DNA of 64,000 nt. It comes from Chloracidobacterium sp. Lineage in GTDB: Bacteria > Acidobacteriota > Blastocatellia > Pyrinomonadales > Pyrinomonadaceae. Where the stretch lies: positions 252,001 to 316,000 of the forward strand of contig JADJWM010000003.1 of NCBI GenBank assembly GCA_016716365.1, written 5' to 3'. The notes beneath the pieces are model-generated. The model worked only from the letters and a program-made list of their open reading frames with translations. It ran no database searches and was not told the origin of the DNA. Shown here in pieces: positions 15,895 through 23,612 of the stretch. The position numbers were made by a program, and so were the translations under genes. The number at the start of each line of letters is the position of its first letter. Position 1 is the first letter of the stretch.

Positions 15895-16329
15895 ATGATC
15901 GCAAAAAGTAATAGAGAAAGCGGTTTCTCCCTTATCGAACTACTTATTGTGGTGGTCATCATCGGCGTGGTTGCAGCTCTTGCCGTTCCGGCATTTCAGC
16001 GTGGTATCATCGCGGCCGAAAACCGTAGCGTCCATGCAACGATGAAGGTCATGAGTTCAAGCCAGGCAATGTTCTTCTCCCAGAACCAGCGATTTGCGAG
16101 GCTCGATGAATTGAACAACATGAATTCGAACGGCCTTGGGACGCTTGTTGTTAACCGCCTGTTTCGCCATAACTTTACGTTTGAGATGACGCCGTTGAAT
16201 CCGTCAGATGCTGAACTGCGAGAAGGATTCACGATAGGTGCGTTCCGCGATGCCGGCGGCGTCAGCTATCGATTCGAACTGACCCCGGATGGCGTGCAGC
16301 GTGTGCTTCCAGGTCCTGAAGATCACTGA
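15895..16329 (+). CDS. Type IV pilin-like prepilin
   Basis: This secreted filament subunit has a class-III prepilin signal. The short leader MIAKSNRESG is cut after Gly, and the mature end starts FSLIELLIVVVIIGVVAALAV (Phe+1, Glu+5, then a 20-residue hydrophobic helix). The remaining 110 residues form a small globular domain with no Cys pair. The ATG at 15895 is preceded by GAGAGG. The 144-residue size suits a major pilin or pseudopilin. No assembly genes (pilBCD) are nearby. The next gene follows after 45 bp and may be cotranscribed. It could also be a type II secretion pseudopilin, although the sigma-54 promoter favours a pilin. Confidence 0.85.
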   Translation: MIAKSNRESGFSLIELLIVVVIIGVVAALAVPAFQRGIIAAENRSVHATMKVMSSSQAMFFSQNQRFARLDELNNMNSNGLGTLVVNRLFRHNFTFEMTPLNPSDAELREGFTIGAFRDAGGVSYRFELTPDGVQRVLPGPEDH

Positions 16330-16374
16330 TCGAAGTCCATTTATACCTTCCGAATAGAGATCAGGAACAAAAAA

Positions 16375-17955
16375 ATGAGCGTTTTTGAAGACCTCATCGA
16401 CGAGCTTAAGAACGAGAATCTACTCGAAAGCACCGTTATCGATAGGGAACGGGCTGATGCCGCAGCCCTTCCCGGCGGCCGAGGCAATGACGGATCAAGC
16501 GGCAGCCTTAGTTCCGAAGGCGAAGCGGATACGGACGAGCCGACCGCTGAGTTTGCCGACGGGGCTGAACTGGTCGAAGAGGACATCCCGCAGATCGAAA
16601 AGCCTGCGAGTGAAGACGAGTTCTATCGAAAAAGGGCGATGGACGAGGTCGCGAGCCTTCAGATGGTCGACCACGTCCTTTCTGGTGTTGAGCGGGAGCA
16701 CATGAAGGTAGCTCCGGCCCCTTTTGACGATCTGGAGGCGAAAAAGGCACTTCATAAATTCCTTCAAGTGGCGGCCGACCTGGACTCATATGAGTACGTC
16801 GAGGCCGAACTGGCCCTGCGGGTAGAGACTGAAGCCTGGAGCTACGCTTTGATCGACCGCGACCAGAAGATCTCCGTCGCAAATGTGCGGCGCTTCTGCG
16901 AGAATTCGCGGCCTGTTCTGAGTTCGCAGGCACTAATTGCTCTTGCGCGTTTTTACAGGAACGCACCTTTTACTGAAGACATCCGCGGTAAATTCGATTT
17001 TGTAATGACCCGCCTCTTCGCCCGGGAGGGTGAAGACGGATGGCGCCATCTTCTTTTTGAAGGCGACGAGATGATCGGGCACATCCGAACCCTCTATGGG
17101 AACTGGTCGAGCATCGCCCTCTACACAAAGGAGGATGATCAGATCGAGGTGTCCCTCGCAATTACGCGTTTTCAGGAGTTTGGGGCTGAAGTAGAGAAGG
17201 CCGGATCTTTCGACGAACTTCTTTCGTCCGATCTATTCAACCGAGCCAGAAATTTCAAAGAATCGCTCGCGGAAATGTTTTATGTTCCGGAGGTACTTGC
17301 TGCCGCGATCACTTTCAATGCGGCTGTGGGCAACCGGTTTTTTGACCTGATCCTTGTAGAAAAACAGAACCATTCGGTCGAAAAAATAGAGGAGAAGTAC
17401 GGAGCGGCCCATGACGACCTGGTCTCCATGGTCGCCGGCAAGACCTTTTCGCTATCGGAGGCGGCGCGATTCGAACCGTCAGTCGAAGCGGAAACTCCGG
17501 TGCCCGAGTCAGAGGTCCACGCTCAACCGGTCGCCGAGCCGAAAAAGAAACGGTCGATAGACGACGCCGAGGATTCGGCGTTCGATATCTTTGGGGTAAA
17601 CAAATGGCTCCTAATTGTCTGCGTCGTTTGTATTGTACTTAGCGGCGGAGTCTATATCTGGGCCGAAAAATTCGCCGGTTCCGACACAACGAATGAGGTG
17701 GTCGCGACACCGGTCGAGATCTCAGACCCCGAGATCCGCAAGTTCGTAAGACAGCCGCGAACAGCCAGAGACACTTTTTACGCCGTGACCGAGCCGACCT
17801 ACGACACGCTGAGCGAAGAAGAGCAAAAGGAATTGCTTGTCAAGATACAGAAGATCGCTACGTCGATGGGGCTAACTAAGGTCAACCTTCTGAATAACAA
17901 GGGCCGATCAGTCGCCTACGCGTCTAAACAGCGGCTAGAACTTGTCAGCCAGTAG
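16375..17955 (+). CDS. Unknown single-pass membrane protein
   Basis: I do not recognise a family in this 526-residue protein. It starts with an acidic, low-complexity segment (residues about 25-80). A mainly helical cytoplasmic domain follows (about 85-345, rich in Asp, Glu, Phe and Leu), then an acidic/Pro-rich linker. One transmembrane helix is clear near residue 405 (WLLIVCVVCIVLSGGVYIW). The extracytoplasmic tail of about 95 residues ends ASMGLTK-like and KGRSVAYASKQRLEL. It follows the pilin gene by 45 bp in the same direction, so a link with pilus function is possible but is inference only. Codon usage matches the neighbours and the frame is clean over its whole length. Confidence 0.75.
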   Translation: MSVFEDLIDELKNENLLESTVIDRERADAAALPGGRGNDGSSGSLSSEGEADTDEPTAEFADGAELVEEDIPQIEKPASEDEFYRKRAMDEVASLQMVDHVLSGVEREHMKVAPAPFDDLEAKKALHKFLQVAADLDSYEYVEAELALRVETEAWSYALIDRDQKISVANVRRFCENSRPVLSSQALIALARFYRNAPFTEDIRGKFDFVMTRLFAREGEDGWRHLLFEGDEMIGHIRTLYGNWSSIALYTKEDDQIEVSLAITRFQEFGAEVEKAGSFDELLSSDLFNRARNFKESLAEMFYVPEVLAAAITFNAAVGNRFFDLILVEKQNHSVEKIEEKYGAAHDDLVSMVAGKTFSLSEAARFEPSVEAETPVPESEVHAQPVAEPKKKRSIDDAEDSAFDIFGVNKWLLIVCVVCIVLSGGVYIWAEKFAGSDTTNEVVATPVEISDPEIRKFVRQPRTARDTFYAVTEPTYDTLSEEEQKELLVKIQKIATSMGLTKVNLLNNKGRSVAYASKQRLELVSQ

Positions 17956-18330
17956 ATAGCACCCTTCAAGTTTTCTGGGATAATAAAGAAAGACCAGGCT
18001 CTTCGATCGGAAACCTTGTTGTGGTTTTATGTAACGATATCACCACATAAATGTAGTACCGCATCTTAGAGGACTACAATATTGTCATAACCCTTAAGAT
18101 CTATATTTTCTAAAGATCTCTTTAAACTCCTCATTCTGTGTCAGTTGACGCTGTTGATGGAAACGGCACGGAGATTGAATATCAAAAACCCGGGACTCGC
18201 CTTCGTTTGACGCCTCTGTAGAAGAAAAGCTCGTCGAACGGAGGCTAACGGTTAATTTGATATTAGTCTGGCAGGGCGAGCGTAGAAGCGCCCTCCGCCG
18301 GCCTTGTTGTTTTTGTGGAGCCAAAATAGA
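17956..18330. other. Intergenic region before glutamine synthetase gene
   Basis: This is a 375-bp gap without a convincing gene. It is AT-richer than its surroundings at 18030-18120. It contains a wide dyad TGTGGT...ACCACA near 18019-18048 and two AGATCT palindromes near 18100-18119. A GGGCG...CGCCC dyad close to 18275-18296 could be part of the glnA leader. No sigma-54 site or known glutamine riboswitch pattern was recognised. Confidence 0.4.
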
Positions 18331-19752
18331 ATGAATGCTAAATCGATAATCGCCTTTGCCGCCGAGAAGGAAGCTAAGTTCGTTTCGGTCCGATTCACGG
18401 ACCTTCCCGGTTCATGGCATCACCTTACCTACCCGATACACAATTTGACCGAAGATGTCTTCGAGGACGGTTTCGGATTCGACGGCTCCAGCCTGCGTGG
18501 CTGGGCGGCGATCAACGAATCGGACATGCTGCTAGTGCCCGACCCGTCGCGTGTGTGGATCGACCCGTTCACCGATGAGACTACCGTTTGCCTGATCGCC
18601 AACGTTGTCGAGCCGATTACAAAGGACGGATACGGCTTAGACCCGCGATCGGTCGCGGTCCGGGCGGAAAGCTACCTGAAGTTTACGGGGATCGCCGATA
18701 CGGTCAATGTCGGTCCCGAAGCGGAATTCTTCGTTTTCGACAATGTCAGCTTTCACAATGCACAAAACTCAGCGGGATTCACGATCGATTCCGAGGAAGG
18801 GCATTGGAATTCGAGCCGCTCCGGAACTCTCGAAGATCCGAATCTCGGCTATCATATCCGTCCGAAGGAAGGATATGTCCCGGTCGCCCCGTTAGATACG
18901 CTGATCGATCTGAGGAATTCGATCTCGAATATCCTGTCTGAGGTCGGCATAGATGTCGAATGCCACCATCATGAGGTCGCGACGGCCGGGCAATGCGAGA
19001 TCGACTTTCGTTACTCAAACCTCCTGCACACCGCCGACAATGTGATGCTGTTCAAGAACATCGTCAAGAACACTTCCGTGATGTACGGAAAGACGGCGAC
19101 ATTCATGCCGAAACCGCTTTATGGCGACAACGGTTCGGGGATGCACTGTCATCAGTCGCTGTGGAAGGACGGAAACCCGCTTTTTGCAGGTGATGAATAT
19201 GCGGGTCTGTCGGAGTTGGCAAAGTTCTACATCGGCGGGCTGCTGAAACACGCTCCTGCGCTTGTTGCTTTTGCCGCACCGACCACGAACAGCTACAAAC
19301 GGCTTGTCCCTGGTTTTGAGGCTCCGGTAAACCTAGCTTATTCGGCCCGCAACCGGTCCGCGGCTGTGCGAATACCTATGTTCTCGCCTTCGCCAAAGGC
19401 GAAACGGCTCGAATTCCGCCCACCGGACCCGAGCTGCAATCCCTATATCACGTTCGCAGCCCTTCTGATGGCCGGATTGGACGGGATCCAGAACCGGATC
19501 GATCCGGGCGAGCCGCTCGATAAGGACATTTACGACCTTCCGCCGGAGGAGTTGAAGAATGTGCCGTCGTTGCCCGGAACGCTCGACGAAGCTTTGACGG
19601 AGCTTGAGAATGACAGGGAATTTTTGCTGAAAGGCGACGTTTTCACGGATTCGATGATCGATAGGTGGATCGCTCATAAACGCGAGAAGGAGATCACCCA
19701 GCTCAGGTTGCGGCCGCATCCGCTCGAATTCTTGATGTACTTTGACGTTTGA
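18331..19752 (+). CDS. glnA: Type I glutamine synthetase
   Basis: Glutamine synthetase makes glutamine from glutamate, ammonia and ATP as a dodecamer. The 473-residue product from the ATG at 18331 has the beta-Grasp domain (VSVRFTDLPGSWHH, FGFDGSSLRGW). Its catalytic domain has NVGPEAEFFVFD, VECHHHEVA, the ATP-site stretch NGSGMHCHQSLW, APTTNSYKRLVPG and RNRSAAVRIP. The C-terminal DKDIYDLPPEE retains the Tyr that is adenylylated in proteobacterial GSI-beta enzymes, so covalent regulation is possible. A terminator hairpin follows. No glnB/ntr genes are adjacent. The substitution of Leu-Arg-Gly-Trp for the usual Ile-Arg-Gly-Phe near the N terminus is minor. Confidence 0.95.
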   Translation: MNAKSIIAFAAEKEAKFVSVRFTDLPGSWHHLTYPIHNLTEDVFEDGFGFDGSSLRGWAAINESDMLLVPDPSRVWIDPFTDETTVCLIANVVEPITKDGYGLDPRSVAVRAESYLKFTGIADTVNVGPEAEFFVFDNVSFHNAQNSAGFTIDSEEGHWNSSRSGTLEDPNLGYHIRPKEGYVPVAPLDTLIDLRNSISNILSEVGIDVECHHHEVATAGQCEIDFRYSNLLHTADNVMLFKNIVKNTSVMYGKTATFMPKPLYGDNGSGMHCHQSLWKDGNPLFAGDEYAGLSELAKFYIGGLLKHAPALVAFAAPTTNSYKRLVPGFEAPVNLAYSARNRSAAVRIPMFSPSPKAKRLEFRPPDPSCNPYITFAALLMAGLDGIQNRIDPGEPLDKDIYDLPPEELKNVPSLPGTLDEALTELENDREFLLKGDVFTDSMIDRWIAHKREKEITQLRLRPHPLEFLMYFDV

Positions 19753-19783
19753 TCCTCATTCAGGAAGGACCTGAAAAACAGGT

Positions 19784-19821
19784 GGGGCGGGCTATTTGAT
19801 GGCCTGCCTCGTTTAATTTTT
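19784..19821 (+). terminator. Rho-independent terminator after glnA
   Basis: GGGGCGGGC (19784-19792) pairs with GCCTGCCTC (19802-19810), including two G-U pairs, followed by GTTTAATTTTT. Confidence 0.7.
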
Positions 19822-19948
19822 CGGCCGTGATCGGGTAGCCGGGGAAGCGGGATCGCGATACTTTTGGCCATCCGAAGTTCCGGAAGGCGCGAGTTTCGGG
19901 TAATCTGGATCTTATCCGGGACCCGGTATAGGGGCCTACAGATCAAAG

Positions 19949-20548
19949 ATGATCTCGGAAATTCGACCATACTTTGTTGTCTTTCTATTCTTGCCCATTT
20001 TCGGATGCGGCGGCGACGCGGACACGTCCGGTGCAGAGAATTCGAACCGGCAGAGATCGGTGAATTCTTCCGTTAGCAGCCCGTCCGCGGCGAACAACTC
20101 AATAGACTCGCAAAGCACCAACACAGAGCCTGGAGCGAACTCCAACGCGCTGACGCCGATCGAACGGATGCGGCAACGGCGGGCCGAAGGCCTTCGGGAG
20201 AGCCCCGCCGATCCGAACCAACCGCTGCCGACGCTGGAAGAGACGCTCGCACGGTCGTCGAGACCGGCCCCGGAGAACTCGGAATTTTCGGTTGCATTGA
20301 CCGACATCCTTTTCGAACGACGAACTTTCCGCGACCATCCCGTGATCGCGAAGGTGGAAAAGGTCACGCGTTCGGGGAAATCGACGGTCACGCTGTTTGC
20401 AAAGGACGGCCGGCAGATCGTCATTCCGGATGATGCGATCGGCAGCCTATCGACCGTGAGCACGCAAGTAATTCTACGGGCCGCGGGCATTCAAGTGCCG
20501 GTACGGCCGCCCGCCGAGAGAAAGCCGGGGTCCCCGCCTGATAATTAG
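19949..20548 (+). CDS. Putative lipoprotein of unknown function
   Basis: The 199-residue product has a signal sequence ending in the lipobox-like PIFGCGGD (Cys20). A Ser/Asn-rich low-complexity spacer (residues about 25-80) and an Arg-rich stretch (IERMRQRRAEG) follow. A C-terminal segment of about 75 residues (RTFRDHPVIAKVEKVTRSGKS to AAGIQVP) probably forms a small beta domain. This layout suggests a membrane-anchored periplasmic or surface protein. I do not recognise the C-terminal family. The gene sits between glnA and a small zinc-ribbon-like gene and ends just before an inverted repeat at 20549-20568. Confidence 0.75.
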   Translation: MISEIRPYFVVFLFLPIFGCGGDADTSGAENSNRQRSVNSSVSSPSAANNSIDSQSTNTEPGANSNALTPIERMRQRRAEGLRESPADPNQPLPTLEETLARSSRPAPENSEFSVALTDILFERRTFRDHPVIAKVEKVTRSGKSTVTLFAKDGRQIVIPDDAIGSLSTVSTQVILRAAGIQVPVRPPAERKPGSPPDN

Positions 20549-20580
20549 CCGGGTGCGAAATTACCCGGATAGTGTATAAT
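20549..20580 (+). promoter_or_regulatory. Candidate promoter with overlapping inverted repeat
   Basis: A perfect -10 hexamer TATAAT lies at 20575-20580. In place of a recognisable -35 there is an inverted repeat, CCGGGT (20549-20554) and ACCCGG (20563-20568). The start would fall near 20587, so the ATG at 20590 may be nearly leaderless. The repeat could instead act as a hairpin at the end of the lipoprotein mRNA. Confidence 0.35.
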
Positions 20581-20589
20581 TTTCGCGGT

Positions 20590-20877
20590 ATGGAGCGTAT
20601 TACTGTGATATGCCCTTGTTGTGAAGCGGCCCTCACGATCGACGCGATGACCGGGTCGATCATTAGCCACGAGGAAAAGAAAAAGCCGCTCGCGTCGTTT
20701 GACGAACTAAAGGGTGAACTCGGCAAACAGAAGGAATTAAGGGATGCTTTGTTTTCGCAGGAAATGTCTTCGATGAAAGACCGCGGTCGGCTCTTGGACG
20801 AGAAGTTTCGCGAAGCGATGAAGAAAGCCGACGTTGACAAAGACAAGCCGTTCAAGAATCCATTGGACCTCGACTAA
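20590..20877 (+). CDS. Small Cys-containing protein of unknown function
   Basis: This 95-residue protein starts MERITVICPCCEAALTIDA, a half zinc-ribbon (CxxC) followed by a beta-hairpin. It continues with a long charged helix (about residues 35-85, FDELKGELGKQKELRDALF then MSSMKDRGRLLDEKFREAM), probably a coiled coil. It may bind one metal per dimer through the single CPCC motif. I know no assigned function. The ATG at 20590 was preferred over the GTG six codons upstream, which overlaps the -10 sequence. It is followed by pyrF after 78 bp. Confidence 0.7.
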   Translation: MERITVICPCCEAALTIDAMTGSIISHEEKKKPLASFDELKGELGKQKELRDALFSQEMSSMKDRGRLLDEKFREAMKKADVDKDKPFKNPLDLD

Positions 20878-20955
20878 CATCCGCCGCGGCCCGATCGTCT
20901 TCGGACCGCATCGATCAGAATTGATCTGCAAACCCGCCAACAAATTTCGCATTTG

Positions 20956-21705
20956 ATGAAAGCAGCAAGAGCCGACAAGAGAATTGCCGTGGACGAACGC
21001 CTGATCGTCGCCCTGGACGTCGAATCTGCGGAAAAGGCCGGTGAGACCGTTAAGGAGCTTGAAGGTTTGATCACTGCGTTCAAGGTCGGGCTCCAGCTAT
21101 ACACCGCTGCTGGCCCCGATCTTGTCCGCGAATTGGTTGAAGCGGGGAAAAAGGTATTTCTCGACCTCAAGTTTCACGATATACCGAACACGGTCGCAAG
21201 GGCGGCAGTCGAAGCCGCAAAGTGCGGTGTCTGGATGTTCAACGTACACGCTTCGGGTGGACGCGAAATGATGAAGCGGACTGTCGGAGATGTTACGGAG
21301 TTTTGCCTGTCAAATGGGGCGGACCGGCCTCACATCATAGCCGTCACTGTTCTGACAAGCTTCAATGACGCCGATGCCGACGAGACCGGGGTTCGGGGCA
21401 ACGTATCAGGGCAGGTCGAGCGTCTGGCCCGTCTTGCGAGTTCATGCGGCCTTGACGGCGTGGTCGCTTCGGCCGTTGAGTTGGAAATGATCCGTTCAGC
21501 CGTCTCGGATCCGCACTTTCGGATAGTCACGCCGGGAATTCGCTTCAAAGATGAAACAAATGACGATCAGAAGCGTGTAATGACCCCGGGGGCCGCCTTG
21601 GCCGCGGGCTCGGACCATTTGGTGATCGGGCGCCCGATACTCGGCGCGGCCGACAAGCGAGCCGCGGCAGCCAAGATCGTCGACGAACTAAAACGCCACC
21701 TCTGA
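20956..21705 (+). CDS. pyrF: Orotidine 5'-phosphate decarboxylase PyrF
   Basis: PyrF decarboxylates OMP to UMP, the final step of pyrimidine synthesis. The 249-residue barrel protein has LIVALDVESAEKA at the start and AFKVGLQLYTAAGP. The catalytic charge network is in VFLDLKFHDIPNTVA (Asp-x-Lys-x-x-Asp). VTPGIRF and LVIGRPI form the phosphate site at the C terminus. The ATG at 20956 follows an in-frame TTG. No other pyr genes lie nearby. The gene is followed within 10 bp by the DUF3108-type gene, so the two may be cotranscribed. Confidence 0.95.
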   Translation: MKAARADKRIAVDERLIVALDVESAEKAGETVKELEGLITAFKVGLQLYTAAGPDLVRELVEAGKKVFLDLKFHDIPNTVARAAVEAAKCGVWMFNVHASGGREMMKRTVGDVTEFCLSNGADRPHIIAVTVLTSFNDADADETGVRGNVSGQVERLARLASSCGLDGVVASAVELEMIRSAVSDPHFRIVTPGIRFKDETNDDQKRVMTPGAALAAGSDHLVIGRPILGAADKRAAAAKIVDELKRHL

Positions 21706-21714
21706 ACATCAAAG

Positions 21715-23247
21715 ATGTCTATGTCCTCGAGACCTGTTTGTTCCCATTTCAACCTTTATCAGATGATCCGACGGTGCCTTTTGGTATTGACGGGCTGCAT
21801 TCTGCTGCAGGCCGGAGGTGCACTTGCGGAAGGGCAAACTGTAAACGGCGGCCCTTTTAAGGTGGGCGAACGCCTCACCTACACGGTGGCGTTCGAGCGA
21901 TTTGATAATGTCGCCTACGTCGAGTTGTTCACAGCTTCCCGCGGCAGGATCGGCGAGGTTGAGGCGGTCGAACTGCGGAGCCGGATCAAGACCCTGGACT
22001 TCGTAAGCGCGGCGATCTATATGGTGGACGAATCGAGGACGATCTACGTTTCCCCCGATTCGGGTGTGCCGCTCTATTTGTCGCGGACGGTCAACGTCGG
22101 AGGCCTGCCAAAGGAGACCATTCAGAACAATCTTTCGGCGCCGACCGGCAATTTCGACCTGGTGACTATGATCTACAAGATCCGCCACTCGGACGGTGCC
22201 GGGACCTTCAATATTCTTGAGGGCGATAAGATCTATAACGTGACCTTTCAGCTCACCGGCAACGAAAAGGTGCGAACGGACGCGGGGGAATTCGAGACAA
22301 CCACCCACACCATCCAGAGCGAATATTTTGCCGAGTTAGGTATTCGTGATGTCAGGATGAATCTGAGCATCGATGCTGCCAGGGTTCCCGTCTCTCTTAG
22401 ATTCAGGACGCCAAAGGGCGATTTCATTGCGCGGCTTGCAAGCGTCCGGAATGTCGAGCCGGTTACCGACCCGTCGCCGACGCCGGCTCCCATCAGCACG
22501 CCAAAGCCAACCCCGGAACCGACCCCGTCCCCGACGCCGCGAGCATACGAGGACAACCAACCGCTGTCGAGCGAACTTGCCTTCGAGTTGTGGGAGACCC
22601 TTGAATACCGGCTTTCAGCGGCAGGCGAAGCTCTCGCGACTTTTGTGCTTCGGGCCGCGGAGCGAAAGCAGGTCGACACGCTTGATACCTTATTCCTCTC
22701 GGCCTATGTGAAAGATGTAATGCCCGTCTCGGGTCCGCTTTCAAAGAACGACTCGATCCTCGTTCAGGTTGATCCGGTGACCCTTGGCCCGCGGAAGTTC
22801 GAGGTATCGCTTTCGGGCCCTTTGGCGGCATTCAGCCAGGAAGTGTTCTTTGACGAGCGTCGGAACCTGATAACTTTCAAGAACGGCGGTTCCGTCGAAG
22901 CCCCGGTTGGCACCCACAGTGTACTGAGCCTGTTGTACGCAATGCGTTCGTTCAACCTCAAACCGAGCAAAGACACGACGAACCCGATCAATGATACCCG
23001 CGTCGCCGTTTTCTGGGAGAACCGGCCGTATATCTTTACTTTGCGGCCGTCGATGGCGGAATCGATCACCGTCGGCGACCAGAAAATATCCGCACAAATG
23101 GTAAGCATCACGACAGGGAACAAGGACCTTGACGGGCTTGCAATAAAGGTCTGGCTTTCTACGGACGATCGCCGATTGCCGGTCAGGATCACGCTTGGAC
23201 GCTATCAGGCTGACCTGATCTCTTCGCGGGTACTCCCGCCGAAATGA
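21715..23247 (+). CDS. Exported DUF3108-type protein with two related domains
   Basis: The 510-residue protein has an N-terminal signal sequence (MIRRCLLVLTGCILLQAGGA, from an alternative ATG at 21763; the longer start adds 16 residues). It has two beta-rich halves of similar pattern, about residues 45-240 and 290-505. The first half begins FKVGERLTYTVAFERFDNVAY. The halves are separated by a Pro/Thr-rich linker (PTPAPISTPKPTPEPTPSP). The GERLTY...F and LDGLAIKVWLSTDDRRLPVRI patterns match the DUF3108 family of periplasmic proteins as I recall it. The molecular role is not known. It is adjacent to pyrF and upstream of feoA, with a 65-bp gap containing a Fur-like operator. Confidence 0.7.
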   Translation: MSMSSRPVCSHFNLYQMIRRCLLVLTGCILLQAGGALAEGQTVNGGPFKVGERLTYTVAFERFDNVAYVELFTASRGRIGEVEAVELRSRIKTLDFVSAAIYMVDESRTIYVSPDSGVPLYLSRTVNVGGLPKETIQNNLSAPTGNFDLVTMIYKIRHSDGAGTFNILEGDKIYNVTFQLTGNEKVRTDAGEFETTTHTIQSEYFAELGIRDVRMNLSIDAARVPVSLRFRTPKGDFIARLASVRNVEPVTDPSPTPAPISTPKPTPEPTPSPTPRAYEDNQPLSSELAFELWETLEYRLSAAGEALATFVLRAAERKQVDTLDTLFLSAYVKDVMPVSGPLSKNDSILVQVDPVTLGPRKFEVSLSGPLAAFSQEVFFDERRNLITFKNGGSVEAPVGTHSVLSLLYAMRSFNLKPSKDTTNPINDTRVAVFWENRPYIFTLRPSMAESITVGDQKISAQMVSITTGNKDLDGLAIKVWLSTDDRRLPVRITLGRYQADLISSRVLPPK

Positions 23248-23273
23248 TCACCCTCCAGATTCCCTTTAAATGA

Positions 23274-23294
23274 AATTGAAATCTGTTTTCAATT
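23274..23294 (+). promoter_or_regulatory. Fur-like operator upstream of feoAB
   Basis: A perfect 8-bp inverted repeat, AATTGAAA (23274-23281) and TTTCAATT (23287-23294), with a 5-bp spacer lies 19 bp before the feoA ATG. It resembles the TGAAAAT-n-ATTTTCA Fur boxes described for delta-proteobacteria such as Desulfovibrio. The iron-transport context supports iron-responsive control. Confidence 0.6.
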
Positions 23295-23312
23295 GCCGTA
23301 CACTTTGTTCGG

Positions 23313-23594
23313 ATGACAAAGCCGGCTGAAGAACAGATCTTGACCGATAATTGCCGCGATGCCCGGTCCGTTCCGCTTTCGACGATCGAGCCGGGTGCAA
23401 GTGTACGCGTCGTCGATGTGGATGCTTCGGGACGCGTAGGCCGCCGATTGCAGGAAATGGGCTTAGTTCCTGGTGTCGAGATCCGCGTCGTGAAAACGGC
23501 CCCGTTCGGCGACCCCTTTGAGTTACGCCTTCTCGGCTATAAGCTCGCGATCCGCAGGTCGGAGGCCGCTCATGTTCTCGTTATGCCGGTCTGA
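23313..23594 (+). CDS. feoA: Ferrous iron transport protein A FeoA
   Basis: FeoA is a small SH3-like cytoplasmic protein that supports the FeoB ferrous-iron transporter. The 93-residue product has a 20-residue N-terminal extension. The SH3 core follows: PGASVRVVDVDASG, the conserved helix-turn VGRRLQEMGLVPG, then PFGDPFELRLLGYKLAIRRSEA. The ATG at 23313 is the only good start. The gene is 18 bp upstream of feoB and preceded by a Fur-like dyad, so expression is probably repressed by iron. Confidence 0.92.
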   Translation: MTKPAEEQILTDNCRDARSVPLSTIEPGASVRVVDVDASGRVGRRLQEMGLVPGVEIRVVKTAPFGDPFELRLLGYKLAIRRSEAAHVLVMPV

Positions 23595-23612
23595 TCTTTC
23601 CATCCGTCGCAG

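Noticed and set aside
17956..18330. Glutamine riboswitch or sigma-54 promoter before glnA
   Set aside because: No GG-N10-GC element or known glutamine-aptamer pattern could be found in the gap.
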